Of a stretch of DNA of 64,000 bases, positions 43,339 to 52,604 are shown piece by piece; positions within the stretch are counted from its first letter, which is position 1, and each line of letters starts with the position of its first letter. The notes under the pieces were generated by a model. That model saw only the letters and a program-made list of their open reading frames with translations. It was not told the DNA's origin and ran no database searches. This DNA comes from Pokkaliibacter sp046614695. GTDB taxonomy: Bacteria; Pseudomonadota; Gammaproteobacteria; Pseudomonadales; Balneatricaceae. Made by a program: the position numbers and the translations under genes. The stretch is from the NCBI RefSeq assembly GCF_046614695.1, contig NZ_JBKKHQ010000009.1, positions 62,001-126,000 on the forward strand, written 5' to 3'.

Positions 43339-44618
43339 GTTGGCTCCTTCACTATACTTAAGCTTTCCGAGACATGACCTGCCACTGACTCATCCGTGCG
43401 CTCAGACTCTTCTAATAATGCAGTGACAGGCAATGCCATTTGCTCTCGCCACTGCCCTCGCCATTGCAGCAGCATTGCGCTGAGTTTGGCCTCCCAGGCA
43501 TAACCTTCATTTCCCGGCAACTCGCCTCTATGGGAAAAAGGCAGTGCTTCCAGCACTTCGTACATAGGTAACGCATGAAGATCCCGACTTAATAACCAGC
43601 CGCCGGACTCACTGCGAATAATAAAACCACACTGCTGAAACATATCCAGCAGCTCCTCAAGCGCCTCTGCCGGAAGATGCTTTTGCATTTGCTCTTCCGA
43701 GACAGCCTCACCCCGTTTCTGCGCTATCCATAAACGCTCCAACAGCACAAAAGCCATAGTAATAAAGGCGGGATGCCGTTTGAGCCCTAAGAGGTTAAAG
43801 GTTGCCATCGCTCGGACCGCATGCCCTCCGAGCAGAACAATCAGCCAGGAAAGATAAATCCAGAGAAGGAATAACGGAATGACGGCAAAGGCACCGTAAA
43901 TCAGCTGATAAGAGGGAAACTGCTTTACATAAAAGGTGAAGATAGCCTTGGCAATATTGAAGAGCAGTGCGGTAAGAAGTCCACCCCACATAGCATGGCG
44001 CACTGGTACCGAGCAATTTGGCACGGCCCAGTAAAGTAGCGTGAAGGCTCCCCAGCTCAACAGCCAGGGCAGCAGTTGTAGCAGCTGATAACGACCAGCC
44101 ACACCACTGACATCAGTCAGAAATGGCAAGGTCGCAATATAAGAACTGATGGCAAATGCAGCACCAAACAGCATGGGCCCCAAGGTAAGAACTGCCCAGT
44201 AAAGCAGAAAACTTGCCACACCTTTACGCGACTCCACCACACCCCAGATACGGTTAAACGTCTGCTCAATCGTTCGCAACGTCATATAAGCCGTCAAGAG
44301 CAGGAAAACCACCCCCACAGCGGTGAGCCTTCGTGCCTGATCCGCAAAACCTGCGAGATACTCCTGAACAGCCTGAGAGCTACTGGGAAGAAAATGCGAA
44401 AAAATGAAAGCCTGCATATCCAGGCTCACACCTTCAAAAAGCGGCAAAACTGAGAGTGCCGAGTACATCACCATCAGCACAGGAACGACAGCAAACAGCG
44501 TGGTATAGGTCAGCGCCGAGACATTGAGAAACCCTTGCCCTTCAATGAAACGCTTGAACACGTAGCGGGCAAATGCTGAAGCATGCCGCGCTCTGGCCAT
44601 CCATCGTATTCCCTTCAT
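43332..44618 (-). CDS. yihY: YihY/BrkB-family inner-membrane protein
   Basis: 428 residues. Six predicted membrane helices occupy about 35-290, with the family segments ALTYTTLFAVVPVLMVM, TFNRIWGV and YGAFAVIPLFLLWIYLSWLIVLLGG. The C-terminal 140 residues form a soluble domain that looks helical and HTH-like. The family was once annotated as RNase BN; its function is unsettled. Probably co-transcribed with acyP. Confidence 0.9.
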   Translation of the reverse strand: MKGIRWMARARHASAFARYVFKRFIEGQGFLNVSALTYTTLFAVVPVLMVMYSALSVLPLFEGVSLDMQAFIFSHFLPSSSQAVQEYLAGFADQARRLTAVGVVFLLLTAYMTLRTIEQTFNRIWGVVESRKGVASFLLYWAVLTLGPMLFGAAFAISSYIATLPFLTDVSGVAGRYQLLQLLPWLLSWGAFTLLYWAVPNCSVPVRHAMWGGLLTALLFNIAKAIFTFYVKQFPSYQLIYGAFAVIPLFLLWIYLSWLIVLLGGHAVRAMATFNLLGLKRHPAFITMAFVLLERLWIAQKRGEAVSEEQMQKHLPAEALEELLDMFQQCGFIIRSESGGWLLSRDLHALPMYEVLEALPFSHRGELPGNEGYAWEAKLSAMLLQWRGQWREQMALPVTALLEESERTDESVAGHVSESLSIVKEPTC

Positions 44619-44736
44619 CAGACCTGCTCTATTCTCTGGCTGGTATTCTTGTTCCTGCTCTCTACAATACGGATGGATTCACTCAAGGCCAAGAGAGGTC
44701 TGCGCTTTCGACGCCGACCATGTAAGGAGTCTTTCT

Positions 44737-45084
44737 ATGTCACGCCCGGTCCTGCTTCATAATCCCCGCTGCTCAAAGTCCCGCGAAGCGCTCGCTCTAC
44801 TTCAGGAAAAAGGCGTGGAGTTTGAGGTAAGAGAATATCTGAAAGACCCGTTGAGCCGCGATGAACTGCACCAACTCGCAGAAAAGCTGGGCGCTCCGGT
44901 AAAGGACTGGACGCGAACCAACGAGGATGAATACAAACAACTCAACTCCGGCTCGACAGATGACGCGACGCTGATTGCAGCGATGGCAGACACTCCCAAG
45001 CTGATGCAACGCCCTATCCTGATCAGTGGTGATCGCGCTGCCGTTGGCCGCCCTGTCGAACAGATCCTGGAAATTCTGTCATGA
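44737..45084 (+). CDS. ArsC/YfgD-family arsenate-reductase-like protein
   Basis: 115 residues, thioredoxin-like ArsC fold with the active-site NPRCSKSREAL (Cys in CxxxR) and the C-terminal QRPILISGDRAAVGRP, where the Arg residues bind the oxyanion. No arsB or arsR is linked, so it is more likely a YfgD-type member of unknown substrate than an arsenic-resistance enzyme. The stop overlaps the next gene by 4 bases. Confidence 0.85.
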   Translation: MSRPVLLHNPRCSKSREALALLQEKGVEFEVREYLKDPLSRDELHQLAEKLGAPVKDWTRTNEDEYKQLNSGSTDDATLIAAMADTPKLMQRPILISGDRAAVGRPVEQILEILS

Positions 45085-45683
45085 GCGCACCCTACATTCT
45101 CGTCCTCTATTACTCACGACATGGCAGCACCCTGGCACTTGCCCAGGCAATTGCTCGTGGTGTGCAACAAGTGAAAGGGATAGATGTACGCCTGCGCACG
45201 GTTCCTGGCGTATCGCCAGATCACCAAGCCAGTGCTCCCGCCGTTCCAGACGAAGGCGCGGTCTATTGCTCAAAAGAAGATCTGAATAACTGCGCCGGAT
45301 TGATCCTCGGCAGCCCCACACGCTTTGGCAACATGGCAGCTCCTCTCAAGTACTTTCTTGATGGCACCGCCGACAGCTGGATGAGTGCGCGTCTGAGCTG
45401 CAAACCTGCTGCAGTCTTTACGTCCACCTCAAGCCTGCATGGCGGACAGGAAAGTACTTTACTGACGATGATGCTGCCGCTACTACATCATGGCATGGTG
45501 ATTTGCGGACTGCCTTACAGTGAGCCTGAGCTATCCAGCACAACCACAGGCGGAACGCCCTATGGCGCCTCTCACTGGCAACCCGGACAGCAAAAGGAAT
45601 CTGGATTAAGTCAGGATGAGAGCGCTCTTGCTAGCGCACTGGGCAAGCGAGTGGCAAGCTTCGCACTTAAGTTAAAAGACTGA
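45081..45683 (+). CDS. wrbA: WrbA-family NAD(P)H:quinone oxidoreductase
   Basis: 200-residue flavodoxin-like FMN protein. The phosphate-binding loop is YYSRHGSTLALAQ, and WrbA-specific SPTRFGNMAAPLKYFLDGT and FTSTSSLHGGQEST motifs are present. WrbA enzymes reduce quinones by two electrons and limit oxidative stress. Coupled by an ATGA overlap to the ArsC-like gene, a pairing also seen in pseudomonads. Confidence 0.88.
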   Translation: MSAPYILVLYYSRHGSTLALAQAIARGVQQVKGIDVRLRTVPGVSPDHQASAPAVPDEGAVYCSKEDLNNCAGLILGSPTRFGNMAAPLKYFLDGTADSWMSARLSCKPAAVFTSTSSLHGGQESTLLTMMLPLLHHGMVICGLPYSEPELSSTTTGGTPYGASHWQPGQQKESGLSQDESALASALGKRVASFALKLKD

Positions 45684-45704
45684 GTCATCCCCATAATTGC
45701 CCAT

Positions 45705-45735
45705 AAAAAAAACGCCTCATAGAGGCGTTTTTTTT
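45705..45735. terminator. Bidirectional terminator between wrbA and the regulator gene
   Basis: ACGCCTC and GAGGCGT pair across a 3-nt loop, with A8 and T8 flanks serving the two convergent genes. Confidence 0.92.
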
Positions 45736-45754
45736 ATGCTGGTGCACCCGTTAG

Positions 45755-46357
45755 TCAGGCTTCGGCAGCGCCAGGAGCTTCCCGCTCGATCACAATGTTG
45801 AGATCCAGCAGGGAGGCCACTTTATCCAACAACTGCTGGTTATCGAAGGGCTTGGATAGCACTTCGTCTGCGCCCTGCTCAAGCGAGGATTGCAATTGCT
45901 TCTCGCTTAGCGCGGAGATCACCAGCACCTTGACGCCACGATAGCGATCATCCTGACGCAGGAAGTCCAATACGTGGAATCCGTTCAGGCCTGGCATCTG
46001 CAGATCCAGCGTAATCATGGAGGGGTTAAATTCCGCCAGCTGGGTACCCGCCTGAAAACTGTCACTCACTATGCGGGTTTCAAGACCTGCACGACGAAGA
46101 ACCCTTTCAATAGCGGCAGCCATTTGCGGCTGGTCTTCAATAATCAATACGCGTCGGCTCAGTTCCTGAAACTCCGACGGTACGGGCATATCATGCTCGC
46201 GCAAAAACGCGACAAAATGCTCGATGCTGATGCGATTATCTCCGCGCCCCGGTAGCTTAAAGGCCTTAAGCTGTCCTCGTTCAATCCAACGAATGACAGT
46301 GCGGAAATTAACACCACAGTACTTTGCTACTTCCCCTGTGGTAAGCGCTTTCTTCAC
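45755..46357 (-). CDS. HTH-receiver response regulator (excisionase-type HTH N-terminal)
   Basis: 200 residues with inverted domain order. An excisionase/MerR-like HTH (about 1-60, LTTGEVAKYCGVNFRTVIRWIERG, then KLPGRGDNRIS) comes first and a complete receiver domain (about 68-190) second. The receiver has the acidic pair Glu74/Asp75, phospho-acceptor Asp118 in ITLDLQMPG, Ser149 and Lys169, so it looks phosphorylatable. Most response regulators place the receiver first. No histidine kinase is linked. It lies 67 bp downstream of the GGDEF/EAL gene and is probably co-transcribed. Confidence 0.82.
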   Translation of the reverse strand: MKKALTTGEVAKYCGVNFRTVIRWIERGQLKAFKLPGRGDNRISIEHFVAFLREHDMPVPSEFQELSRRVLIIEDQPQMAAAIERVLRRAGLETRIVSDSFQAGTQLAEFNPSMITLDLQMPGLNGFHVLDFLRQDDRYRGVKVLVISALSEKQLQSSLEQGADEVLSKPFDNQQLLDKVASLLDLNIVIEREAPGAAEA

Positions 46358-46424
46358 GTGACGACCTCACTCAATAAATCTGTATCAATCGACGCTCCGC
46401 ATCTTCAGAAAGTCTGATCACTGA

Positions 46425-48560
46425 TCAGGCCAGTTTCTGTTCTGCAAAAAATCCATCTAAATCCGATACCGGCATAGGCTTCCCTTGCAAAAAACCTTGC
46501 GTGAGCTCACACCCGGCTTCTTTCAGAAACTCCCATTGTGCTTGAGTTTCCACACCTTCGGCTACTACCTTCAACTCCAGACTACGAGCCATGGCCATGA
46601 TTGCACCGATAATGGCGCGATCATCCTTGTCAGACTCAATATCCCGAATGAAGGCCCGGTCAATTTTCAGCGTCTGTATCGGTAGACGCTTGAGGTACGC
46701 CATAGAGGAGTACCCTGTTCCGAAGTCATCAATCGCCAGCCTCACACCGAGTTCACGCAGAGCATGAAGCTGATAAATCGCCTCATCAATATCCTGCATC
46801 AGGGTACTTTCGGTCAGCTCCATTTCCAGCATGTCTGCAGGAAGCTGAAAGTAATCAAGCGTTTCCTTGACGCGGGAGACCAGCGAGGTATCCAGTAATT
46901 GCCGTGCAGAGAGGTTAATCGCTACCGGCACACGCAAACCCTGCTCACGCCACAGACACATCTGTCGGCAGGCTTCCTCCAGCACCCAATAGCCGAGACC
47001 GACAATCATGCCCGTCTCTTCAGCCACCGGAATAAATTCCAGCGGCGAGATCATGCCGCCATAACCGCTGGGGAACCAGCGAATTAGCGCTTCAAACCCT
47101 TCGAGTTCAAAAGGTGATTGGGTGCTGAATTTTGGTTGATAAAACAACTGCAGTTCATTGCGCCCTACAGCTTCCCTCAACTGGTGGGCAATATGCAAAC
47201 GCCCCTTTGGGCTCTCTCCCATGGATTGTTCATAACAGAGAATCCGGTTCTTACCCAGAGCCTTGGCACGAAATCGTGCCATATCGGCATGTTTAAACAG
47301 ATCCTCAGAAGACTTGCTATCCGCGGGATACAAGGCGTAACCCAGCGTTGCAGTGGTATACAGAGATTTACCCTGAACTTCCTTAATCTCAGATAAATTT
47401 CTTTGCACTTCGGAACAAAGTGACAACACATTTTCGGCTTTTTGAACACCGCTGATCAGCAGCGCGAACTGATCTGCCTCAAGTCGGGCCAGCATGATGT
47501 TTTCCGGCAGATGCTTACGCAGTCGTCTGGCCACACTGACCAGCAGCGCATCGCCTGTGGTATGTCCCCAACTGTCGTTGAGCATACGAAAGTTATCGAG
47601 ATCCATAAGAATCAGCGCCAGCTCATGACCTGGCCCGGCATGAATAATCTGTCGCTCCACTTCAGCCTGTAATTGCTGACGGTTAGGCAACCCGGTCAAT
47701 ACATCCTGATAGGCGAGCTGGTTCAACCGACGCTCTGCGCGGCGCTGATGTGTGACATCCGTCAGCAGAACCATCAGCTCGCCCGGCTGAGTGATGCCCT
47801 GCTTAGCAGAAGCAACCACTTCAACCTGAAAAATCCGATTTTCCTCATTGGCTTGAGATAACAGCAAATCCCCCTGCCAACGACCGTTTTGTTCAATCAA
47901 CGCGATCAACTGTGGAATAAAGCCGGGGTTCTCTGCCTGAGCTTTGAACAGTGGCATTAATTTGCCCTTGAGCGACGCTGAGGTGGTTTCCAACAGCTCA
48001 CAGGCACGCTGATTGGCTTGGCTTACCCGCAGCTGCTGATCAATCATCAGCATCCCAAAAGAGCTTTGCTCCAGTAAGCCATTGGCTTTCAGAATTGGCG
48101 CACTGGCCTGCTCGGGAATGAGTACGCCACAAAAGCCACGATTATCCGCTGCCTCAAGAATGGCAATAGTGGCGCGAAATGCCGTTTCACCGAGAGTGAA
48201 AGGGTGATGCTGAATAACTCCGACGATGGGTTCAGGTGCGCCTGACAGCGAAGCATAAGGGGTGACCAGATCCTGAAGCGCAGGCGGAATTCGCTCGATC
48301 CAGGCTTCATCACTTAACCAGCCTGACTCAACGGGCAAAGAGAGAAACTCATAAAATGAGGGAGTCCCCCACCAGCCTTTGGCGGGATCATACTCCCAGA
48401 AAGCAGGGGAAAGGAGCTTTAGCATCACGTGCAACCGCTGCCATTCAGCAGCCACCTGCAGCAAGCCTTCGGAGGGTGTTGACCCACCACGCAGTTCGGC
48501 CCGATGCAGTAATTTGCTTAGGCCTGGAAAATCTTCAATCGCCCAGGACGTACTACTCAT
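46425..48560 (-). CDS. PAS-GGDEF(degenerate)-EAL cyclic-di-GMP phosphodiesterase
   Basis: 711 residues, cytoplasmic with no transmembrane segment. An unassigned N-terminal region is followed by a PAS domain (about 160-280), a GGDEF domain (about 280-440) and an EAL domain (about 455-705). The cyclase motif reads RLEADQF in place of RxGGDEF, so it should not make c-di-GMP, though it may bind GTP. The EAL domain keeps EALIRW, NLSARQL, ELTES, IDDFGTGYSS, KIDRAFI and EGVET, so phosphodiesterase activity is expected. It is paired with the HTH-receiver gene downstream. Confidence 0.88.
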   Translation of the reverse strand: MSSTSWAIEDFPGLSKLLHRAELRGGSTPSEGLLQVAAEWQRLHVMLKLLSPAFWEYDPAKGWWGTPSFYEFLSLPVESGWLSDEAWIERIPPALQDLVTPYASLSGAPEPIVGVIQHHPFTLGETAFRATIAILEAADNRGFCGVLIPEQASAPILKANGLLEQSSFGMLMIDQQLRVSQANQRACELLETTSASLKGKLMPLFKAQAENPGFIPQLIALIEQNGRWQGDLLLSQANEENRIFQVEVVASAKQGITQPGELMVLLTDVTHQRRAERRLNQLAYQDVLTGLPNRQQLQAEVERQIIHAGPGHELALILMDLDNFRMLNDSWGHTTGDALLVSVARRLRKHLPENIMLARLEADQFALLISGVQKAENVLSLCSEVQRNLSEIKEVQGKSLYTTATLGYALYPADSKSSEDLFKHADMARFRAKALGKNRILCYEQSMGESPKGRLHIAHQLREAVGRNELQLFYQPKFSTQSPFELEGFEALIRWFPSGYGGMISPLEFIPVAEETGMIVGLGYWVLEEACRQMCLWREQGLRVPVAINLSARQLLDTSLVSRVKETLDYFQLPADMLEMELTESTLMQDIDEAIYQLHALRELGVRLAIDDFGTGYSSMAYLKRLPIQTLKIDRAFIRDIESDKDDRAIIGAIMAMARSLELKVVAEGVETQAQWEFLKEAGCELTQGFLQGKPMPVSDLDGFFAEQKLA

Positions 48561-48713
48561 TTCAATCCCTGATTCTGCTCATACTTGAATATTCACACAG
48601 ACCTCTCACGGTCTAACGGCCACGGCATTTGCGCAAAACCATGTTTGTTTCAGATAAAACTCAAACAAAATAATGCAGCCATGCCAGCAAGATAAACACC
48701 CAATATTCGCATT

Positions 48714-49229
48714 TCAATTCTGTAACTGCCAGTGACGAAACGCTTTGAGACTGGTTTCCGTCGTTTTCGCCAGCATGACTTCGCTGATGGCAGGCAGCTC
48801 CATAAACCATGCATCAGCCACTTCTTCAGGCTGCAGAGTCAGCGGACCCGAGTAAACACAGCTGTAGACAGCACCCCAGACCTGATAATCAGGTGCCTCG
48901 TCAAAAAAAATCCCGTGGGAGGTCAAGGGCACACCAATGACCCCCAACTCCTCTGCCAGCTCACGAGTCGCCGCCACATCGTAGCTTTCATCAGCAGCGA
49001 CGACGCCACCCGCGCTCAGTTCAAACCAGCCGGGGCGAAAGTCTTTGGTGCTTGTTCTCTCATGAACACAGAGCCTGCCTTCATGGTCAAATACCAGCAC
49101 GTAAACTGCGCGATGACAAAGGCGCTCCTGGCGCATACGGCGCCGACTCACACTCCCCAGTACCTGATTATCCCGATCCACCCAGGTTACCAGCTCATCC
49201 GCTGGGCGAATATTTTCGCTAGATTTCAT
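48714..49229 (-). CDS. Nudix hydrolase (YfcD-like)
   Basis: 171 residues with a complete Nudix box from GGVVAADESYDVAATREL through AEELGV (Gx5Ex7REUxEExGU). The N-terminal VTWVDRDNQVLGSVSRRRMR and the HRAVYVLVFDHEGRLCVHER region resemble the YfcD and isopentenyl-diphosphate-isomerase-like Nudix branch. It hydrolyses some nucleoside diphosphate derivative; the substrate is not shown. Single gene. Confidence 0.87.
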   Translation of the reverse strand: MKSSENIRPADELVTWVDRDNQVLGSVSRRRMRQERLCHRAVYVLVFDHEGRLCVHERTSTKDFRPGWFELSAGGVVAADESYDVAATRELAEELGVIGVPLTSHGIFFDEAPDYQVWGAVYSCVYSGPLTLQPEEVADAWFMELPAISEVMLAKTTETSLKAFRHWQLQN

Positions 49230-49608
49230 AATGACGACACTTTCACTGGATTACGTTCTACTTGATAACCACGACTAACTCAGTAAGGCGATACCTTAAG
49301 AACACTGGCGGTTTAACAGGATTAAAGCTGGCCGCCGGTATTTTTGGCTTCTTTTCAGGGATAAGGAAAATCTTGATCCGAATCAATAGGCTGCCCCGCT
49401 GATAGCGATATATTGCCACTCGAAGGCTTTGCTTTCCTCCCTGGCTCGCTTGGCTCCTGATGAGTATGGGAGCGGCCCTCTCCCTCCCCGGAGAGGGCCA
49501 ACCTGCCGGGCATTCTCACCCAGGCACGCCAACCTTCTGCTCATTGGGAACTGAACAATCCTCTGCCACACTCAGCAAGTACATTGGGTTCTTCAGGGTC
49601 AAACCAGC
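49230..49608. other. Intergenic region with a strong GC hairpin
   Basis: 379 bp with no convincing gene. At 49474-49499 a perfect 10-bp stem GGCCCTCTCC/GGAGAGGGCC has a 6-nt loop and no T-tract. It lies about 110 bp upstream of the FliB-family gene and could sit in its 5' leader. The promoter was not identifiable. Confidence 0.55.
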
Positions 49609-50799
49609 ATGTCACAGCCAGCACTCACGAGTTTTGAGTATATCGAAGCCTTTTCCTGTCTGGCCGACCAATGCCCCAGCAGCTGTTGTAATGATGCATG
49701 GCGTATCGCTGTCGATAATGAACACGTTGCCCAGTATCAGAAAGACTACCCACCCATTTACAACATCCTTGCTAAAGATGAGCAGGGCTATTTTATGCAG
49801 AGTGATGAGAATGGCTGCCGTGCTCTGGATAAAGGCCTCTGCATTATTCACCGTGATCATGGCGAGCATTTACTGTCAGATACCTGCCAGAATTATCCCC
49901 GCATGTTCCGTGACCTTGGTGCACTCTATACCAAAGGCGGCACCATGAGCTGCCCGGAGGTGGCTCGTTTGTGCTTAACCATGGACAGTCCTTTTTCCAT
50001 GACCACAGGCACCTTGCCAGTCAATCATGCCGAGGGTCACGGCTTGGTGCCAAATAACCCTGTCAAACCTGAAAGCGGCCAGTGGCAGCAAACACTTGGC
50101 GCTCTGTTGGCGCTGGCGCAGGATGAGAGCCTTTCCGCAGAAGCCATTCTGCTGACGTTGCAGAAACTGGGGCCAATGATGGAATCAACACCTGCCAGCG
50201 ACTGGGCCGGAGTGATTGCTCAGGCTCACCACAGCGCAGAGGAAACCTCCCTTAGCGAAGAGATGCCTCGCGCCATGGCCGGGCGAATGTCGCTGATGAT
50301 TGTGGCGCTGGAAGCACTGACCCGTCCGGGCTCACCTGAGGTTTTACGTCAGGCACTCACTACCGCTTTCACCATCACTGATCATGCAAAGGATGGCGTT
50401 CCCTCCTTCCAGCTTCAGGCGGATATTGCAACCCACTACCGAAGCATGCGCCCTGCTTTAGCTCAAACCCTGAAGCGGTTTATCGCTGGGGAAATCAGCA
50501 GAACAGGCTTCCCCTTTATCTCAACCTCATCAGCAGGCCAGGATTACGGCCACAGCGTTGCCCAATGGACCACAACCCTTATCGTTCGCACTCTCATGCT
50601 TCGCACGATCCTTCTGAGCCTGGGCGGCAAGATCAATGCCATCGAACTCCCGCAGGATATGCTGGTTGAGGTGATGTACAACTACTGTCGCAAGGTAAAT
50701 CACTTGCCAGCCGGTGGCTGTGAACACGAACTGCGACAGGAGATTGATCAGGGCAATGCCGCTCTTTTGACAGACCTGATCCTGATGAATGCGCAATAG
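49609..50799 (+). CDS. FliB-family cysteine-rich protein (lysine-N-methylase-like)
   Basis: 396 residues. The first about 130 hold a cysteine cluster with family spacing: C17, C22, C26-C27 in SCLADQCPSSCC, then NGCRALDKGLCIIH, DTCQNYPRMF and SCPEVARLC. This matches the FliB family, whose Salmonella member methylates flagellin lysines and whose cysteines likely bind an iron-sulfur or metal centre. No flagellar gene is in the window. The C-terminal two thirds are helical with no recognised motif. Function is best left as FliB-like. Confidence 0.75.
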   Translation: MSQPALTSFEYIEAFSCLADQCPSSCCNDAWRIAVDNEHVAQYQKDYPPIYNILAKDEQGYFMQSDENGCRALDKGLCIIHRDHGEHLLSDTCQNYPRMFRDLGALYTKGGTMSCPEVARLCLTMDSPFSMTTGTLPVNHAEGHGLVPNNPVKPESGQWQQTLGALLALAQDESLSAEAILLTLQKLGPMMESTPASDWAGVIAQAHHSAEETSLSEEMPRAMAGRMSLMIVALEALTRPGSPEVLRQALTTAFTITDHAKDGVPSFQLQADIATHYRSMRPALAQTLKRFIAGEISRTGFPFISTSSAGQDYGHSVAQWTTTLIVRTLMLRTILLSLGGKINAIELPQDMLVEVMYNYCRKVNHLPAGGCEHELRQEIDQGNAALLTDLILMNAQ

Positions 50800-50825
50800 C
50801 GCGGGCTTTATCGATGCAGAGGAAT

Positions 50826-50853
50826 AAAGGCGAGCAACAGGCTCGCCTTTTTT
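50826..50853. terminator. Bidirectional terminator after the FliB-like gene
   Basis: AAAGGCGAGC (50826-50835) pairs with GCTCGCCTTT (50841-50850), and the T-run ends at 50853. It separates the convergent thioesterase gene. Confidence 0.85.
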
Positions 50854-50882
50854 AATGCCACTCAACGGCGTTGATCTGCCCC

Positions 50883-51290
50883 TTAGGCGTCGGGGGCATC
50901 CGATGGAAAATGCTTCTCCAGCCTGGCACGAATCGGATCAGGGATACGGCAGGACTTTTTCTCACTCCAGTCATAATGAACCATGGTTACTCGACCTCGT
51001 GCCCCCAGACGATCACCCTGCCAGGCTTCCTGCAACACCACAATGGAGGAGTTGCCAAGACGCTCTACCCAGGTTTTAACCTGCACTTTATCGTTGTAAA
51101 ACAGCTCACCGATAAAATCGACTTCCAAACGCGCCAGAATCAGATGCCATTCCTTCGGGTCCAGCGCCGGGGAAAACACGGCAAAAAGATCATTACGCGC
51201 CAGCTCAAACCAGACAGGCAGACGGGTGTTGTTGATATGGCCCAACGCATCAGTGTCATAAAAGCCGGGCTCGATTTCTTTCACAAACAT
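50883..51290 (-). CDS. Acyl-CoA thioesterase, 4HBT/YbgC-FadM type
   Basis: 135-residue hot-dog thioesterase. The catalytic Asp is in FYDTDALGHINNTRLPVWFE, the 4-hydroxybenzoyl-CoA-thioesterase/YbgC signature. It should hydrolyse short- or medium-chain acyl-CoAs in the cytoplasm. Located between a terminator and a LysR gene on the same strand; the 139-bp gap to the LysR gene argues for separate control. Confidence 0.88.
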   Translation of the reverse strand: MFVKEIEPGFYDTDALGHINNTRLPVWFELARNDLFAVFSPALDPKEWHLILARLEVDFIGELFYNDKVQVKTWVERLGNSSIVVLQEAWQGDRLGARGRVTMVHYDWSEKKSCRIPDPIRARLEKHFPSDAPDA

Positions 51291-51429
51291 ACGAAGATCC
51301 TTATCGCAGGAACGCGTTTGCTCTATCCACGCGTCAAAAAGGAGTTTTATGCGGTGACGCTAAAGGCTTCACCAGAGACGCCGATGCTCACAACGCTGTG
51401 TTCAACTTATTCTTACAGGGTTAAGGTGA

Positions 51430-52353
51430 CTAAAGGGCCAGATTCATCACATGAGCACACTGGCCGCCAATATGCTTAGGCATGTTCTTGATCATCCAGT
51501 CGCGGGCATTGCCACCCGGCTTAGGTTTCCAGAAAAGAGAAACAGGAATGGGCTCACGCTCTTTATCGACCGGAACATGCACTAATCGGCCCTCATCAAT
51601 CAGTGGTTTGGCAAAGGGTAGCGGTAAAAATCCGCTTCCCATGCCACTTTCCAGCGCCGCGATTTTCATGGTGAAGCTAGTCACTGTCAGAATGGACTGC
51701 CGATCCAGCAATCCCGCTGTGAGAGGTGCTCTCTCACGTGAGGTATCTGCCACCGCAATGGCCCGGTGCTGGCGAATATCCTCATCGGTCGCAGGTCGGT
51801 TTAGGCTTGCCAGTGGATGATGTGGCGCAGCCACGTAGCAAAATTGCACATGACCCAGGGTGACTTGGTGCAGACCACGCGCAAACTCCGTATGCAAAGG
51901 GGCAATTAACAGATCTGCCCGATCACTCAGCAGAGCATCCCAGCCGCCCCCTAGCACTTCTTCCTGTAAACGAAAGTTGGTTTGCCCCTGCGTATCGCTA
52001 TAAAAGAGGTTCACCAGACTGAGTATCGGATTCATCGGGAGGACACTATCCACCGCGATGGTCAGGTTAGACTCCCAACCGTTCGCCAGCTGACGCGCCT
52101 TTTCCACCAGTTTTTCGGAGTTGCGTAACAACTCACGGCCTTCATCAAGCAGCAGTTGCCCGGCAGGGGTTAACTTGGCTTTGTGTCCCTGACGATCAAA
52201 CAGCAGCAGGTCAAGATCCTGCTCCAGCTTCTGAATCGTGTAGGACACGGCCGAGGTGACCTTATTGAGGTCTTCAGCCGCTGCTGCAAAGCTTCCTCGC
52301 CGATCAATAGCATCCAGCACCCGCAGGGCTTCCAGAGAGATAGGCAGAGACAT
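51430..52353 (-). CDS. LysR-family transcriptional regulator
   Basis: 307 residues. The N-terminal winged HTH (about 5-65) contains LEALRVLDAIDRRGSFAAAAEDLNKVTSAVSYTI. The effector domain (about 90-300) contains LTIAVDSVLPMNP and ESGMGSGFLPLPFAK. It is divergent from the Lon-like protease gene across 251 bp, so it may regulate that gene or a distant one. The effector is unknown. Confidence 0.92.
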   Translation of the reverse strand: MSLPISLEALRVLDAIDRRGSFAAAAEDLNKVTSAVSYTIQKLEQDLDLLLFDRQGHKAKLTPAGQLLLDEGRELLRNSEKLVEKARQLANGWESNLTIAVDSVLPMNPILSLVNLFYSDTQGQTNFRLQEEVLGGGWDALLSDRADLLIAPLHTEFARGLHQVTLGHVQFCYVAAPHHPLASLNRPATDEDIRQHRAIAVADTSRERAPLTAGLLDRQSILTVTSFTMKIAALESGMGSGFLPLPFAKPLIDEGRLVHVPVDKEREPIPVSLFWKPKPGGNARDWMIKNMPKHIGGQCAHVMNLAL

Positions 52354-52604
52354 AGCGTTATCCTTGATTTAGTATCCGTCCATTAAACACCAGCCTAATC
52401 CGGCGGGAAAAGGTCAGCTCACAAGACAAACCGTTGGCGATGCCCGAAAGGCATCCTCAAAAAGGTCTTTTATGCAGCATTTTTCCCTGCTTTTTCGCCC
52501 CGGATGACGAGCCGCCAGCAGCAGCTTTGCCCGATCAATCTGGTTGCAAAGCCTTGATCAGACTGCTAAAAAATCCCTAATCTCTCTCCTCAGGATGTCA
52601 TCGG

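Noticed and set aside
44737..45084. Arsenic-resistance operon
   Set aside because: Only an ArsC/YfgD-like gene is present, coupled to wrbA; no arsB, arsR or acr3 is seen.
49383..49571. 62-codon minus-strand open frame upstream of the FliB-like gene
   Set aside because: It runs through the perfect GC hairpin and has no recognised motif or ribosome-binding site; treated as non-coding.
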